Origin: Bdellovibrionales bacterium RIFCSPHIGHO2_01_FULL_40_29
GTDB taxonomy: Bacteria > Bdellovibrionota > Bdellovibrionia > Bdellovibrionales > Bdellovibrionaceae
Assembly (NCBI GenBank): GCA_001771815.1
Contig: MEPU01000009.1
Coordinates: 22,383-86,382, forward strand
DNA length: 64,000 bases
Reading direction: 5' to 3'
Part shown: positions 35,989-44,924 of the stretch, one piece after another
How the letters are laid out: the number at the start of each line of letters is the position of its first letter
Position numbering within the stretch: the stretch's first letter is position 1
Position numbers and translations under genes: made by a program
Notes under the pieces: model-generated
Told to the model about the DNA's origin: nothing
The model's database searches: none
What the model saw: the letters and a program-made list of their open reading frames with translations, nothing else

Positions 35989-38079
35989 ATGAAGGGGTTT
36001 TTTTCTATCCGAGCCAAATTTTTGGGAGTCATGAGCGCGTTGCTTGTGGCCTGTTTGGTTGTTTACCTGTTGATTGCTGTTGAAGTGTTTAAAACAGATA
36101 AAACAGAATTGGTTTTTGATCTTAATCGCAGCATGGTATCCAATCTTTCTACAGAGCTCGAAACCGAGTTCGACGGGGTCTCCGACAAGTTACGCCTTTT
36201 TGCTTTGCTATCCAATAACCCAGCCGCTCAATTTGAATCCGAAAATGTTTTTGGAGAAAACTCGTCTGTTGTCTATGCTTCGCTTTATCGCCAAGATCAA
36301 AATAAGTCTGTCAAAAATTATATCGATAAAAAATACTTAGAAACTTATGGTCTTGATACAAATTTTTTCGAATCAACTCTGCTTTCGAATCGTCCGGTCC
36401 CCTTTTCTGAAATCTTAAAGAATGGGGAACATTTTTGGAATGCTTCTATTGATGGAGGAACACCACTGATTGGTTTTGGCCGCAACGTCATCATCGAAGA
36501 TCAAAATGGTATTCCTTCAGATCATCTGGCTGTCATCAGCTATATTAAATTAGATAAAATATTAAAAGTTTTAAGCTTCGTCAAACTGAGTGAAATATCT
36601 ATTGTCGATGGAAATGGAACCGTACTTATTCACCCTGACTACAATGTGATGAAAGCAACGAAGACATTACAGCACAGTCCACTTTTTTCTGCGGCCCTAA
36701 ACTCAAAAGTCAATATCAGCGTGGCTTCGCTTAAAGATGATTCCGGAGAATTCCTAGGCGCTTACGCCAAGGCCTATCAAGGTCAAATATTTGTACTGGC
36801 GCGAGCTTCAAAAAATCAAGCCTTCTCGGCGGTCTATGAGCTGGTCTCTCGATCCATATCTTTTGCACTTATTGTTATCACACTTTCGCTATTCTTTGCC
36901 TTCTTACTTTCGCGTTCTTTGACGAGACCTATTTCAATACTTGTTGATGGTATGGAAAAAGTTTCTGGTGGAGATTTATCCACACAAATCAATGTCACAT
37001 CAAAAGATGAAACTCAGATACTGGCCTCGTCATTTAATAAAATGATCCAAGATCTCAAACAATCCCGCGATGAATTGCAAGAAATCAATCGCGAGTTAGA
37101 TAAAAAAGTCAAAGAACGAACACTTCAATTAGAAATACAAAATCAAGCTGTAAAAGAGGCTCAGGAAGCGCTTTTAAAAACAACTCGGCTGGCCTCTGCA
37201 GGTGAAATTGCAGGCCGCGCAGCACATGAGGTTTTGAATCCATTAACTGGAATTCTAACTCGCCTCAGTGCCATTGAAAAGAAAGTGCAAAACCAAATTG
37301 CACCGCAGATTAATCTTATGAAAGATATTTTTCAAAGTTGGAAAGACGATCATCATTCGGGAGGTTTCCCAGCCCTGTTACAAGCCTGGCAACAGTCATC
37401 ACAGGTTGATTCAACCCAAACCCTTTGGGATGAAGATATGAAAAATTTAAATTATGTTCAGCAAAGTTTTGAAGATCTTATGAAAACAATGGAAGTTGAT
37501 ACACAATTTTTACAACAGGAAAGTCGCCGCATCAGTAAAATAATCGGCGGAATGCGCACATTAAGTCGACTTAACTCTGATGTTCAAACTTATTCAGTTA
37601 AAAAATTACTTACGGATTGTAAAAATATTATGGCCGATCTTTTTATAGAGCAACATATTCAGATACGTGAAGATTATCAAGTAGACATTGATGACGTTGA
37701 AATTGACCGTGATGAGTTTATTCAAGCCGTAACAAATCTTATGCGCAACTCACTTCAAGCCATGCCGGTCTCTCATCCAGGTTCCTATTTTTTGAAACTT
37801 TCTACTCAATTAATTGATGGGCACATTCATGTTGTCATCTCAGACAATGGATCAGGAATTTCCAATGAACATCAAAAATTATTATTTGAAAAGCAATTCA
37901 CTACAAAATCAGCAGACGAGGGCACTGGCTTAGGTTTAGGAATCAGCAGACGATTTATTCGTGCCCATGGTGGAGATATTGAATTTGTTAGCTCTGAGCC
38001 ATTTTCTCAAACAGTATTTCGAATTATTTTACCCTTAAAATCCATTAACAGTACGTCTCTTACAGAAGGTGCCGCATGA
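35989..38079 (+). CDS. Membrane sensor histidine kinase with extracytoplasmic sensor
   Basis: The 696-residue kinase has a first membrane helix near residues 13-32, a large extracytoplasmic region (about 33-285) that resembles a Cache-type sensor (SIVDGNGTVLIHPDYNVM), and a second helix near 288-308. A HAMP domain (SRSLTRPISILVDGMEKVSG) and coiled coil follow. The H box is GEIAGRAAHEVLNPLTGIL with an unusual long insertion (over 100 residues) before the ATPase lobe (NLMRNSLQAMP, DNGSGISNEHQ, GTGLGLGISRRF). It is coupled by ATGA to the receiver-kinase gene, so a relay is likely. Confidence 0.9.
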   Translation: MKGFFSIRAKFLGVMSALLVACLVVYLLIAVEVFKTDKTELVFDLNRSMVSNLSTELETEFDGVSDKLRLFALLSNNPAAQFESENVFGENSSVVYASLYRQDQNKSVKNYIDKKYLETYGLDTNFFESTLLSNRPVPFSEILKNGEHFWNASIDGGTPLIGFGRNVIIEDQNGIPSDHLAVISYIKLDKILKVLSFVKLSEISIVDGNGTVLIHPDYNVMKATKTLQHSPLFSAALNSKVNISVASLKDDSGEFLGAYAKAYQGQIFVLARASKNQAFSAVYELVSRSISFALIVITLSLFFAFLLSRSLTRPISILVDGMEKVSGGDLSTQINVTSKDETQILASSFNKMIQDLKQSRDELQEINRELDKKVKERTLQLEIQNQAVKEAQEALLKTTRLASAGEIAGRAAHEVLNPLTGILTRLSAIEKKVQNQIAPQINLMKDIFQSWKDDHHSGGFPALLQAWQQSSQVDSTQTLWDEDMKNLNYVQQSFEDLMKTMEVDTQFLQQESRRISKIIGGMRTLSRLNSDVQTYSVKKLLTDCKNIMADLFIEQHIQIREDYQVDIDDVEIDRDEFIQAVTNLMRNSLQAMPVSHPGSYFLKLSTQLIDGHIHVVISDNGSGISNEHQKLLFEKQFTTKSADEGTGLGLGISRRFIRAHGGDIEFVSSEPFSQTVFRIILPLKSINSTSLTEGAA

Positions 38080-39401
38080 GTTCAGTCGCAAAAAAAATAA
38101 CACCGACTTCTTTTGCAGAAGCCGTTTCCAACCGGATCAATGGTCACTACAACTGGCGAGTACTTATCGTCGAAGACGAGCCCGCAATTGCTGAAGGGAT
38201 ACAGAACATTATTGCGCCACCGACCAGTGTTATCCCTATTCATCGATCCAGTCGACAACGCCCTAATCCAGCGAACGGAAATTCATCTCCATCAGCTCAG
38301 AAAGATCAATTTGAAGTCGTCTGGGCAAAAAATCCAACAGAAGCCTTAAAATTCGTGCAAGATTCTATTGCGCAAAACAAACCCTTTGCGATGGGATTTT
38401 TTGACGTTCTCTTAGGGAGCTCCATTGATGGTATAGAATTGGTTCGCCAAATTCATCAGATTGATCCCCGTATGTATGCTGTATTTGTTACGGCTTATCA
38501 TGACCGCACTGTTGATTCTATAAATCAAATACTCGGTCCTGATAAAGCGGATCGATGGGATTACATGAATAAACCTTTTACTGATGGATCTATCTTACAG
38601 AAGGCTCGTAATGCCGTTTCAATGTGGAATTTAAAAGAGCAAAAAAAACACCAAGAAGAACAATTAGCGGAAGCTGCCAACTTATTGCTTCAAGGTGAAA
38701 GAGCAAACACTGTCGCGGCTGTTGGCCGAAGTGTGGCCCACGAATTTGGTAACTTGCTGATGCATATTATTGGACATGCAGAAATTGCACTGATCAAATC
38801 CGATGTTACAACCATGCAACAATCTTTGGCGACAATTTTAAAAGCCGGAGATACCGCCGCATCTGTTTTAAAAAAGTTTAAAAAAATGCACAATTCAGAT
38901 CAAAGTATCGAGTTTACTGAAATCAGCATCAATCAGAGTATTGATGAAGCCGTCGATTTAATGGGTCACGAATTCAAAAAAAGGATGATTCAAGTGACCC
39001 GTCCCATTTTTCACAAGTGTGTCCTTGAAGCCAATCACCATTCTTTAGTTCAAGTTTTTATGAATTTATTTATCAATGCCTCGCATGCCATGCCTCATGG
39101 TGGCCAGATTGACATTTCTGTAACTCGGATCATGCATGGTGAACTTCCAAATTCAGGAATGGTTGAAATTCGAATTCGGGATCATGGTCCTGGTATCCCC
39201 GAAGAAATACTACCCTTGGTTTTAGATGCTTTTTTCACAACTAAGGGACAACAAGGAACAGGTTTGGGTCTTGGTATATGTAAAGAAATAATTCAATCAG
39301 AACATCAAGGTGAATTCCATATCGGTAATCACCCTTCAAAGGGTTTAGAAATTGTGATTCGCCTTCCTGAAAAGCAAGAGGTATCCGATGAAAGAAGTTA
39401 G
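38076..39401 (+). CDS. Receiver-histidine kinase fusion (cytoplasmic)
   Basis: The 441-residue protein starts with a receiver domain (RVLIVEDEPAIAEGIQNII) with a serine/asparagine-rich insertion of about 30 residues before VVWAKNPTEAL; the phosphoacceptor is in MGFFDVLLGSSIDG and the lysine in MNKPFTDGS. A kinase core follows: AAVGRSVAHEFGNLLMHIIG, FINASHAMPHGG, RDHGPGIPEEILPLVLDAFF, GTGLGLGICKEI. No membrane helix is present. It overlaps the upstream kinase gene by four bases and the following receiver gene by 14 bases, so all three are translated together and may form a phosphorelay. Confidence 0.9.
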   Translation: MSSVAKKITPTSFAEAVSNRINGHYNWRVLIVEDEPAIAEGIQNIIAPPTSVIPIHRSSRQRPNPANGNSSPSAQKDQFEVVWAKNPTEALKFVQDSIAQNKPFAMGFFDVLLGSSIDGIELVRQIHQIDPRMYAVFVTAYHDRTVDSINQILGPDKADRWDYMNKPFTDGSILQKARNAVSMWNLKEQKKHQEEQLAEAANLLLQGERANTVAAVGRSVAHEFGNLLMHIIGHAEIALIKSDVTTMQQSLATILKAGDTAASVLKKFKKMHNSDQSIEFTEISINQSIDEAVDLMGHEFKKRMIQVTRPIFHKCVLEANHHSLVQVFMNLFINASHAMPHGGQIDISVTRIMHGELPNSGMVEIRIRDHGPGIPEEILPLVLDAFFTTKGQQGTGLGLGICKEIIQSEHQGEFHIGNHPSKGLEIVIRLPEKQEVSDERS

Positions 39402-39813
39402 TATGGATCGCATGGTTATTCTTATTGTTGATGACGACAATGAAATTCGATCAATCATGAAAGATTATCTGACCATTTTTGGTTTTAGAAGTTTTATTGA
39501 AGCCAAAGATGGCGCTGAGGCTTATCGCTTTATTCTTGATTCTGTTCAGCGCATTGATCTTATTATTTCAGACTGGGAAATGCCTCGTACTGATGGATTG
39601 ACCTTACTTCGAGCTGTTCGCAAACATCCAGCTCGACATAGCACACCATTTATTATGGTGACGAGTCAGCAATCTCAGGAAAAATTAAAGATTACACATG
39701 CAAAACGTCATGCTGTTGATTGCTACATTATCAAACCGTTCCGCGCTGAAGTTTTAAAAGAAAAAGTGATGCAAGCATTAAAATTATATGAGGATTCATC
39801 AAAAGTATCATGA
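39388..39813 (+). CDS. CheY-like single-domain response regulator
   Basis: The 141-residue receiver has the acidic pair in ILIVDDDNEIRSIMKDYL, the phosphoacceptor aspartate in LIISDWEMPRTDGLTLLRAV, threonine in FIMVTSQQSQE and lysine in YIIKPFRAEVLKEKV. The ATG at 39388 follows GAGGTATCC and lies within the preceding kinase gene. The gene ends by an ATGA overlap with the glycine-rich protein gene. It has no output domain. Confidence 0.93.
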   Translation: MKEVSMDRMVILIVDDDNEIRSIMKDYLTIFGFRSFIEAKDGAEAYRFILDSVQRIDLIISDWEMPRTDGLTLLRAVRKHPARHSTPFIMVTSQQSQEKLKITHAKRHAVDCYIIKPFRAEVLKEKVMQALKLYEDSSKVS

Positions 39814-41390
39814 ATTTCTGCTGCAGATCATTTCTTTTTTTAACTTGGATCACTTTCAGCTTAAATCTATTTGCTGATACAATTATTGAAGAATTCACGA
39901 CACTAACTTACCAAGGCGCTGGTTCCACAGCTGTTTGGAATACCGTTCTTGGAAAAGTTCATCCCACTCTGCTTATAAATAATTTCGAAGACCCTCCATC
40001 GCTTCCCGATTCGAAACCAGCCCTTGTTGGTGATGGACATGATGGGGCTTTTAATATTTCAACGTATTCCAATTTTGGTACTGTTGCTGGCAATGTCATT
40101 ACCATCGATGCGTCCCTATTTCCCGTTTTGAATTTGACCCATTTTCATTTGGCGAGTGGTTATACATTGACGAGTATTAATGGCCCACTCGTTATTTTTA
40201 GTTTATCTGATGTTATCATTGATGGAACAATTCTTTGCGATGGATTAAATGGTGAAGATGCTATTGGTACTATCGGTGGTGCCGGGGGACTGGGGCGCTG
40301 CGATGGAAATACCGGCGGTGCTGGTGGAAATTCGACGTCATCAGGAAGCACGGGTCTTCCGTCGACAGGATTAGTCAGTGGTGGTGGTGGCGGAAACTAT
40401 GTTTCTATTGCCCCCGGAGCTGGCGGCGGGGGCGCTGGAAGTTTTTATGGAAGCGATGGAAATGCCGGTCAAAATTCAACACCCTCAACTAACTTAGCTG
40501 GTGCTGGCGGAAATGGAAATCTCGGTGGCGATGCTGATTTTTCATCATTAAGTGGTAGCCCAGGCGGTGGTGGCGGCTCAGGATCCGATACCGAAGGCGG
40601 TGGTGGCGGTGGTGGTGGCGGTGGAACCGTTGTGATTCATGCCGTTGGTGATGTCACCATTTCAGCAACTGGAAATATTTTAGCCCGAGGTGGTAATGGT
40701 GGAAATGCAAACACCGGCGGCGGCGGTGGTGGTGGCGGCGGTGGCTCTGTGCAAATATTTTCCCCGGGGCAATTGGTTTTAGTTCCCGCTGCCGTGGTGA
40801 TCGATGTCAGTGGGGGCGCTGGAGCCATTCCCACGTTGGGTAACGCCGGAGATGGTGGGGCTGGCACTAATGGACGAACATGGTTGCTACCCTTTGTATT
40901 CACCGGGCCAGGCACCGAAAGTCACGTGACTCTTCTGGCTAATGAAGGCGTTGTCGAATACTCGCAAGTGGCTGAATCAATTGTCTCAAAAAGCTATGAC
41001 ACAGGATCAACTTTAGCAAAATTTAATTCCATTTCAGCTTTTCCAACGGCAACGGGTATCACATTTGAAGTGGCTGGAAGCAATGATGATTTCAGTACCG
41101 ATGATACAGGCTGGATTTCCGCATCTCAGTTCTCGCAACTGGATGGAAAACGTTTTGTTAAATTCAAGGCTACACTGAATAATACCAGCGCCACTTCACC
41201 ATTAGAAATGGATAGTGTTATTATTAACTACGATTCTGGTCTAAAGGAAGAATTTACTTTTAAAGGGTGTGGAACTGTAAAAACAAATTCAACAGGTGGC
41301 GGAAATCTGCTCTCAATTTGGTTTATTTTAGTAATGACTTTGTTACCGCTTTTACTGACAAAAAAATTAAAAATGATCAAATCCCAATAG
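39810..41390 (+). CDS. Glycine-rich exported surface protein with C-terminal anchor
   Basis: The 526-residue protein has a signal peptide ending SLNLFA. Residues about 130-345 form a glycine-rich region with tracts such as GGGGGGGG and repeating GGAGGNG-like units. A beta-sandwich region follows (VAGSNDDFSTDDTGWISASQ). The end resembles a C-terminal sorting signal: a cysteine (KGCGTV), GGGN, a hydrophobic helix of about 18 residues (LLSIWFILVMTLLPLLL) and the basic tail TKKLKMIKSQ. This suggests processing and anchoring by a sortase-like or rhombosortase-like enzyme. It is coupled by ATGA to the receiver gene, an unusual link between signalling and a structural surface protein. Confidence 0.8.
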   Translation: MNFCCRSFLFLTWITFSLNLFADTIIEEFTTLTYQGAGSTAVWNTVLGKVHPTLLINNFEDPPSLPDSKPALVGDGHDGAFNISTYSNFGTVAGNVITIDASLFPVLNLTHFHLASGYTLTSINGPLVIFSLSDVIIDGTILCDGLNGEDAIGTIGGAGGLGRCDGNTGGAGGNSTSSGSTGLPSTGLVSGGGGGNYVSIAPGAGGGGAGSFYGSDGNAGQNSTPSTNLAGAGGNGNLGGDADFSSLSGSPGGGGGSGSDTEGGGGGGGGGGTVVIHAVGDVTISATGNILARGGNGGNANTGGGGGGGGGGSVQIFSPGQLVLVPAAVVIDVSGGAGAIPTLGNAGDGGAGTNGRTWLLPFVFTGPGTESHVTLLANEGVVEYSQVAESIVSKSYDTGSTLAKFNSISAFPTATGITFEVAGSNDDFSTDDTGWISASQFSQLDGKRFVKFKATLNNTSATSPLEMDSVIINYDSGLKEEFTFKGCGTVKTNSTGGGNLLSIWFILVMTLLPLLLTKKLKMIKSQ

Positions 41391-43634
41391 AAAATGAAAG
41401 TTTCCTTGGCTGCCCTGTCCGGTTTGAAACTTTTGATATAAAAACTCTCCAGAAATTCCCAAATAAGGTTTAAAACCGAAATCATGATTTGAAAAATAAA
41501 ATTTGTTTCTAAAATCCATGACCACTTCTTGTGTTTGGTCACCAAAAAATGCTCCCATAGAAAATGTAAACTGCTGAGTGCGATACAAAGAGTCTTTGAC
41601 ATAAGTGTAGCGAGGCCCAACTGTCTTTATACTTTGAATATCGATGGTTTCTTGACTATTTCTTATGGGATAAAAACTTTCGTGAGCACTTAATCCAAAT
41701 TGATGCCTTTGATCCAAACGCGCATAATCAATCTGAATCCATGATTCATTTGTTTGTAAATCTTTCTGAAAAGGATAATCTTCGATGGGGTTGGGCTTCC
41801 ACCGCTGTTGCGAAAATTGCGCTGAAAGCTGAAAATACGTTTCTCCATAAGTCTTTGTTCTGATAAATAATTGCGCGGCCTGCAATGAACCACCATTTAA
41901 CTTGAGTTTTGAATCTCGCTCACCTTCTAATTGTGTTACTTTATAAAGAGGTGCCCAGGCGATGCCATAAGCCCATGGTTTCTTTGGAATTTCGACGGGC
42001 TCTTGCTGAGCAAAAGCGACTGGAGCTTCAGTATTTAATTTCTCAACAACTTTTGGGACTTCAACAGATAGTGGCTCTTGCTTTGCCGGCACAGATGCAG
42101 TCTGAACTTTATGAAGGGCCTCCAACTGCAGCTCCATTGCTTCCGAAAAAAATCCCATGCGGCCCTTTGAATTTCCGGCAGCCACGCGCCAAAAATATTT
42201 TTTATACTTTACATTCTTCCAAGTAAACTGAGTCGATTTTAAAATTTGAATCAGCTCTGGCTTCTGAAAATCTGCGCGTGACGAAACCTCTAGAACATAC
42301 ATATCAGCGCCAGGAACAGATTCCCATTCAAAAGAAACTTCATAATCATCACTCGCTGCAGTTTCAATAGCATGCGCCGTTTTTAAAAAAAGACTCCAAA
42401 TAAATTGAAATTTAAAAAAGGCGCCATCTGCTTTTTGATTTTCTGAGTTTTTGATGTCTGGTACCTTGAGCTTCGGCGCTTGCAACGGTTGTTCTCGAAT
42501 AAAAAGTTGGAGATCATAAAATGACGGTATCAAAACCCCATCAGAGTCAACCCCTTCGACTTTCCATTTGATATCTTGCTCTTTATCAAAGGTAAACATT
42601 CCAAAATTATCACCTGATAATTCATTTCGAATAATGCTTTCTCCATTTTCAAATGTGATTTTGTATTTCTTGATTCCCTGATCATGAGTCCATACAAACT
42701 CCAAAGCCTTACCCGCAGGTAAACGATCCCGTGGCAGAGGTTTTTTTAAAAATATCCTGGGTGCCGGCCAGACTTCTATACTTTTTGAATCTGAAATACC
42801 ATCAACTCCTACAAGTCGCACTTTATAATTTCCAGGAGTTAATGTGACATCTGTTGATCGTGTCTGTTCCGAAATTTCAATTTGAGAATCAGTAGCGCCT
42901 GTTTTTTGAACTGAAATTTTCTGAGCAGATCCCTGCCACTTCAAAGGCACTTTTGCACTCTCTTCAAATGTGTAAATGCGAGTAAAGTCTTTTGTGCTCC
43001 ACTGTAGGTTTTGATTTTTTAATGTACTCAAAACCTGTTGGTCATTTCCGAGTGTTAAAACCTTGCTCTGATCTAGAATCTGCGAACCTTTTTCAGTCTC
43101 GAGCCTGGCTTGTCCCGCGATCACTTCAAATTCATATGAGTTTTTATCTTTTCGAAGGGCCACTTCGGAGCCTTTTTCTAAATTCACAACCCAATCATCA
43201 CCAAAAATTTGAGTTCGCGAGACCGGATTGCGCGCCTTGAGATCGCCCTTTGAAAAACGCAAGCGAATTTCTGAGTTGGAATTTTTGTCGGGCTCTTCAA
43301 GTGTTACCAATGTATTTTCCGCAAGCTGTAGTTCTGTTTGATCTTTTAAATAAAGCTTTGCCGTACTCTGGGATAATGTCAGAATCGAATCTTTGTAATA
43401 AAGAATATCATTTTCTTGAGTTGAATCCCAAATAAGACTATTAGCGCCACGTCGCTTGAGATTATCATTGGCCTTCATAACATGGCCGGCTTCTACCAAA
43501 CCAGTTTGAATCGTTTGTCTCTTGAGGAAAGGCAAATCAATCCATTGCAAATCCGCAAGCAACCACGTGATTTCAAAAGACAACAGCACTAAAATAAAAA
43601 GGATCCATCGCCGATCCGAACGGTTCTTATTCAC
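41367..43634 (-). CDS. FecR-domain, Fn3-like outer-membrane protein
   Basis: The 755-residue protein has an N-terminal membrane helix (RWILFILVLLSFEITWLLA), then a FecR-type domain (LYLKDQTELQLAENTLVTLE, VVNLEKGSEVALRKDKNSYE, VIAGQARLET). Two or three fibronectin-like strands-rich units follow (VWTHDQGIKKYKITF, YDLQLFIREQPL, YFWRVAAGNSKGRMGF). The C-terminal 200 residues are a beta-barrel (ETYFQLSAQFSQQRWKP, FHFLLGFDHF) ending in phenylalanine. The combination of inner anchor and barrel would span the envelope. The gene overlaps the glycine-rich protein's end by 24 bases. Confidence 0.8.
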   Translation of the reverse strand: MNKNRSDRRWILFILVLLSFEITWLLADLQWIDLPFLKRQTIQTGLVEAGHVMKANDNLKRRGANSLIWDSTQENDILYYKDSILTLSQSTAKLYLKDQTELQLAENTLVTLEEPDKNSNSEIRLRFSKGDLKARNPVSRTQIFGDDWVVNLEKGSEVALRKDKNSYEFEVIAGQARLETEKGSQILDQSKVLTLGNDQQVLSTLKNQNLQWSTKDFTRIYTFEESAKVPLKWQGSAQKISVQKTGATDSQIEISEQTRSTDVTLTPGNYKVRLVGVDGISDSKSIEVWPAPRIFLKKPLPRDRLPAGKALEFVWTHDQGIKKYKITFENGESIIRNELSGDNFGMFTFDKEQDIKWKVEGVDSDGVLIPSFYDLQLFIREQPLQAPKLKVPDIKNSENQKADGAFFKFQFIWSLFLKTAHAIETAASDDYEVSFEWESVPGADMYVLEVSSRADFQKPELIQILKSTQFTWKNVKYKKYFWRVAAGNSKGRMGFFSEAMELQLEALHKVQTASVPAKQEPLSVEVPKVVEKLNTEAPVAFAQQEPVEIPKKPWAYGIAWAPLYKVTQLEGERDSKLKLNGGSLQAAQLFIRTKTYGETYFQLSAQFSQQRWKPNPIEDYPFQKDLQTNESWIQIDYARLDQRHQFGLSAHESFYPIRNSQETIDIQSIKTVGPRYTYVKDSLYRTQQFTFSMGAFFGDQTQEVVMDFRNKFYFSNHDFGFKPYLGISGEFLYQKFQTGQGSQGNFHFLLGFDHF

Positions 43635-43693
43635 TATTGATTTATCGGTATTTTCATTGGACCATTGACGGCCAGTCTAGTTGGTTTTAGACC

Positions 43694-43918
43694 TTAGTCG
43701 GTACTAATTAAAAAGACTTTTCGTTTACTTTTGTGACCAGTAACCAGTTTAATTCTCGATTTTGGAATTTTTAGCTCCTGAGACAAAATTTCGATAACTC
43801 GCTCGTTAGCCCGACCCTCAATCGGAGGGACATTGACCTTCATGATATAGGATCCATCAGCTGATTTTTCGACAGATTCTTTGCGAGCATGGGGTTTAAC
43901 ATGAACTGTAACTTTCAT
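43694..43918 (-). CDS. DUF167 (YggU-like) protein
   Basis: The 74-residue protein shows the DUF167 pattern: VTVHVKPHARKESVEK, YIMKVNVPPIEGRANERVIE, ELKIPKSRIKLVTGHKSKRK. Members such as E. coli YggU are small alpha/beta proteins of unknown function. It lies alone between the FecR gene (upstream) and the divergent gene at 44009. Confidence 0.92.
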   Translation of the reverse strand: MKVTVHVKPHARKESVEKSADGSYIMKVNVPPIEGRANERVIEILSQELKIPKSRIKLVTGHKSKRKVFLISTD

Positions 43919-44008
43919 AATTATGACTCACTAACCATAATGGCACCTTAATGCAACATCGTAAAAATCTCAACAAATTAACCGGAATGAGATTTGCTTG
44001 AAGTTTAA

Positions 44009-44917
44009 ATGATGTCTAAGAATGCTGTCTTTCTAGTATCATTAATGACCTTAATTTTTGTATTTGGATTTTGGATTTATCAAAATCAAACTGAAGTCGA
44101 AATCACGCCCCCCGCACCTCCGACACGTGATTTACAACAAAAAACCTCTACATCCATACTGACAAAACCTTCTACGACTCAACTGAATGTTCGCCTTCCT
44201 GCCCCGCCACCAACACCATCAATCGACCTCATTGAAATAGAAAAAGAAACTCTTTCCGAAAAAAAACAACGCTTAGATATCTTAAGGGCACAACGAGAAA
44301 AAGACATTGATACAATCACTGTGGAGTACCCAGATCTTATCTCCAGAAGTTCTGTAGAAATCGCAAATCTTAATGATTTGCTTGAGGCCCAACGAAATGA
44401 AGAATCGCGATTAGATCAATTGGCAAACTCAATCCTGAGTCAGCAGCAAAATTTAGCGCGTCTTGGTCAAGATCAAATTGAGCCGATCATCCGAAATCTT
44501 GAAAATCAAGTCCAACAAATCCAAGAACAAATTAATTTTTGGCACTCAGCAACGTATATCACACCCATTGAAAAGCAAACCCGATTGCAAGCTCTCGAAG
44601 AGAATTTCATTACTCTGTCTACTCAGCTCGCGAGTCTCCAAAATCAAAGTATTGCAATCTCGTCATCAGTAATTGAACAATCACAGGCTATTGCCTCACT
44701 AGTTCAACAAGAAAAAAATCAACTTGCGACGAATCAAGTCGAAATTCAAGATTACATTTATTCTTTGCGAAATGAAATTGCGCGACTTCAAAATGAATAT
44801 CGACAAAGCCGTGGGCGACTTTCAGGATTGGATGCACAAGTCAAACAGGCTGAAAATGAATATCAACAACAATTAAATCGAATTCAAGAAATTGAAAATA
44901 ACTCACGAATAGAATAA
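44009..44917 (+). CDS. Membrane-anchored coiled-coil protein
   Basis: The 302-residue protein has one N-terminal helix (AVFLVSLMTLIFVFGFWIY), a proline-rich linker (ITPPAPPTRD and RLPAPPPTPSIDL) and then about 220 residues of glutamine/glutamate-rich heptads (EIENNSRIE end). It should project a long coiled coil into the periplasm. No family is recognised. The stop is seven bases from the convergent KefB-like gene's end. Confidence 0.8.
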   Translation: MMSKNAVFLVSLMTLIFVFGFWIYQNQTEVEITPPAPPTRDLQQKTSTSILTKPSTTQLNVRLPAPPPTPSIDLIEIEKETLSEKKQRLDILRAQREKDIDTITVEYPDLISRSSVEIANLNDLLEAQRNEESRLDQLANSILSQQQNLARLGQDQIEPIIRNLENQVQQIQEQINFWHSATYITPIEKQTRLQALEENFITLSTQLASLQNQSIAISSSVIEQSQAIASLVQQEKNQLATNQVEIQDYIYSLRNEIARLQNEYRQSRGRLSGLDAQVKQAENEYQQQLNRIQEIENNSRIE

Positions 44918-44924
44918 ATTAAAA

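Noticed and set aside
40590..40760. Short repeats considered as a CRISPR or satellite array
   Set aside because: They are glycine codon runs in frame with a protein, with no regular spacer.
40160..40915. Proline-rich minus-strand frames opposite the glycine-rich gene
   Set aside because: Complement of glycine codons gives proline runs; no start signal and no domain.
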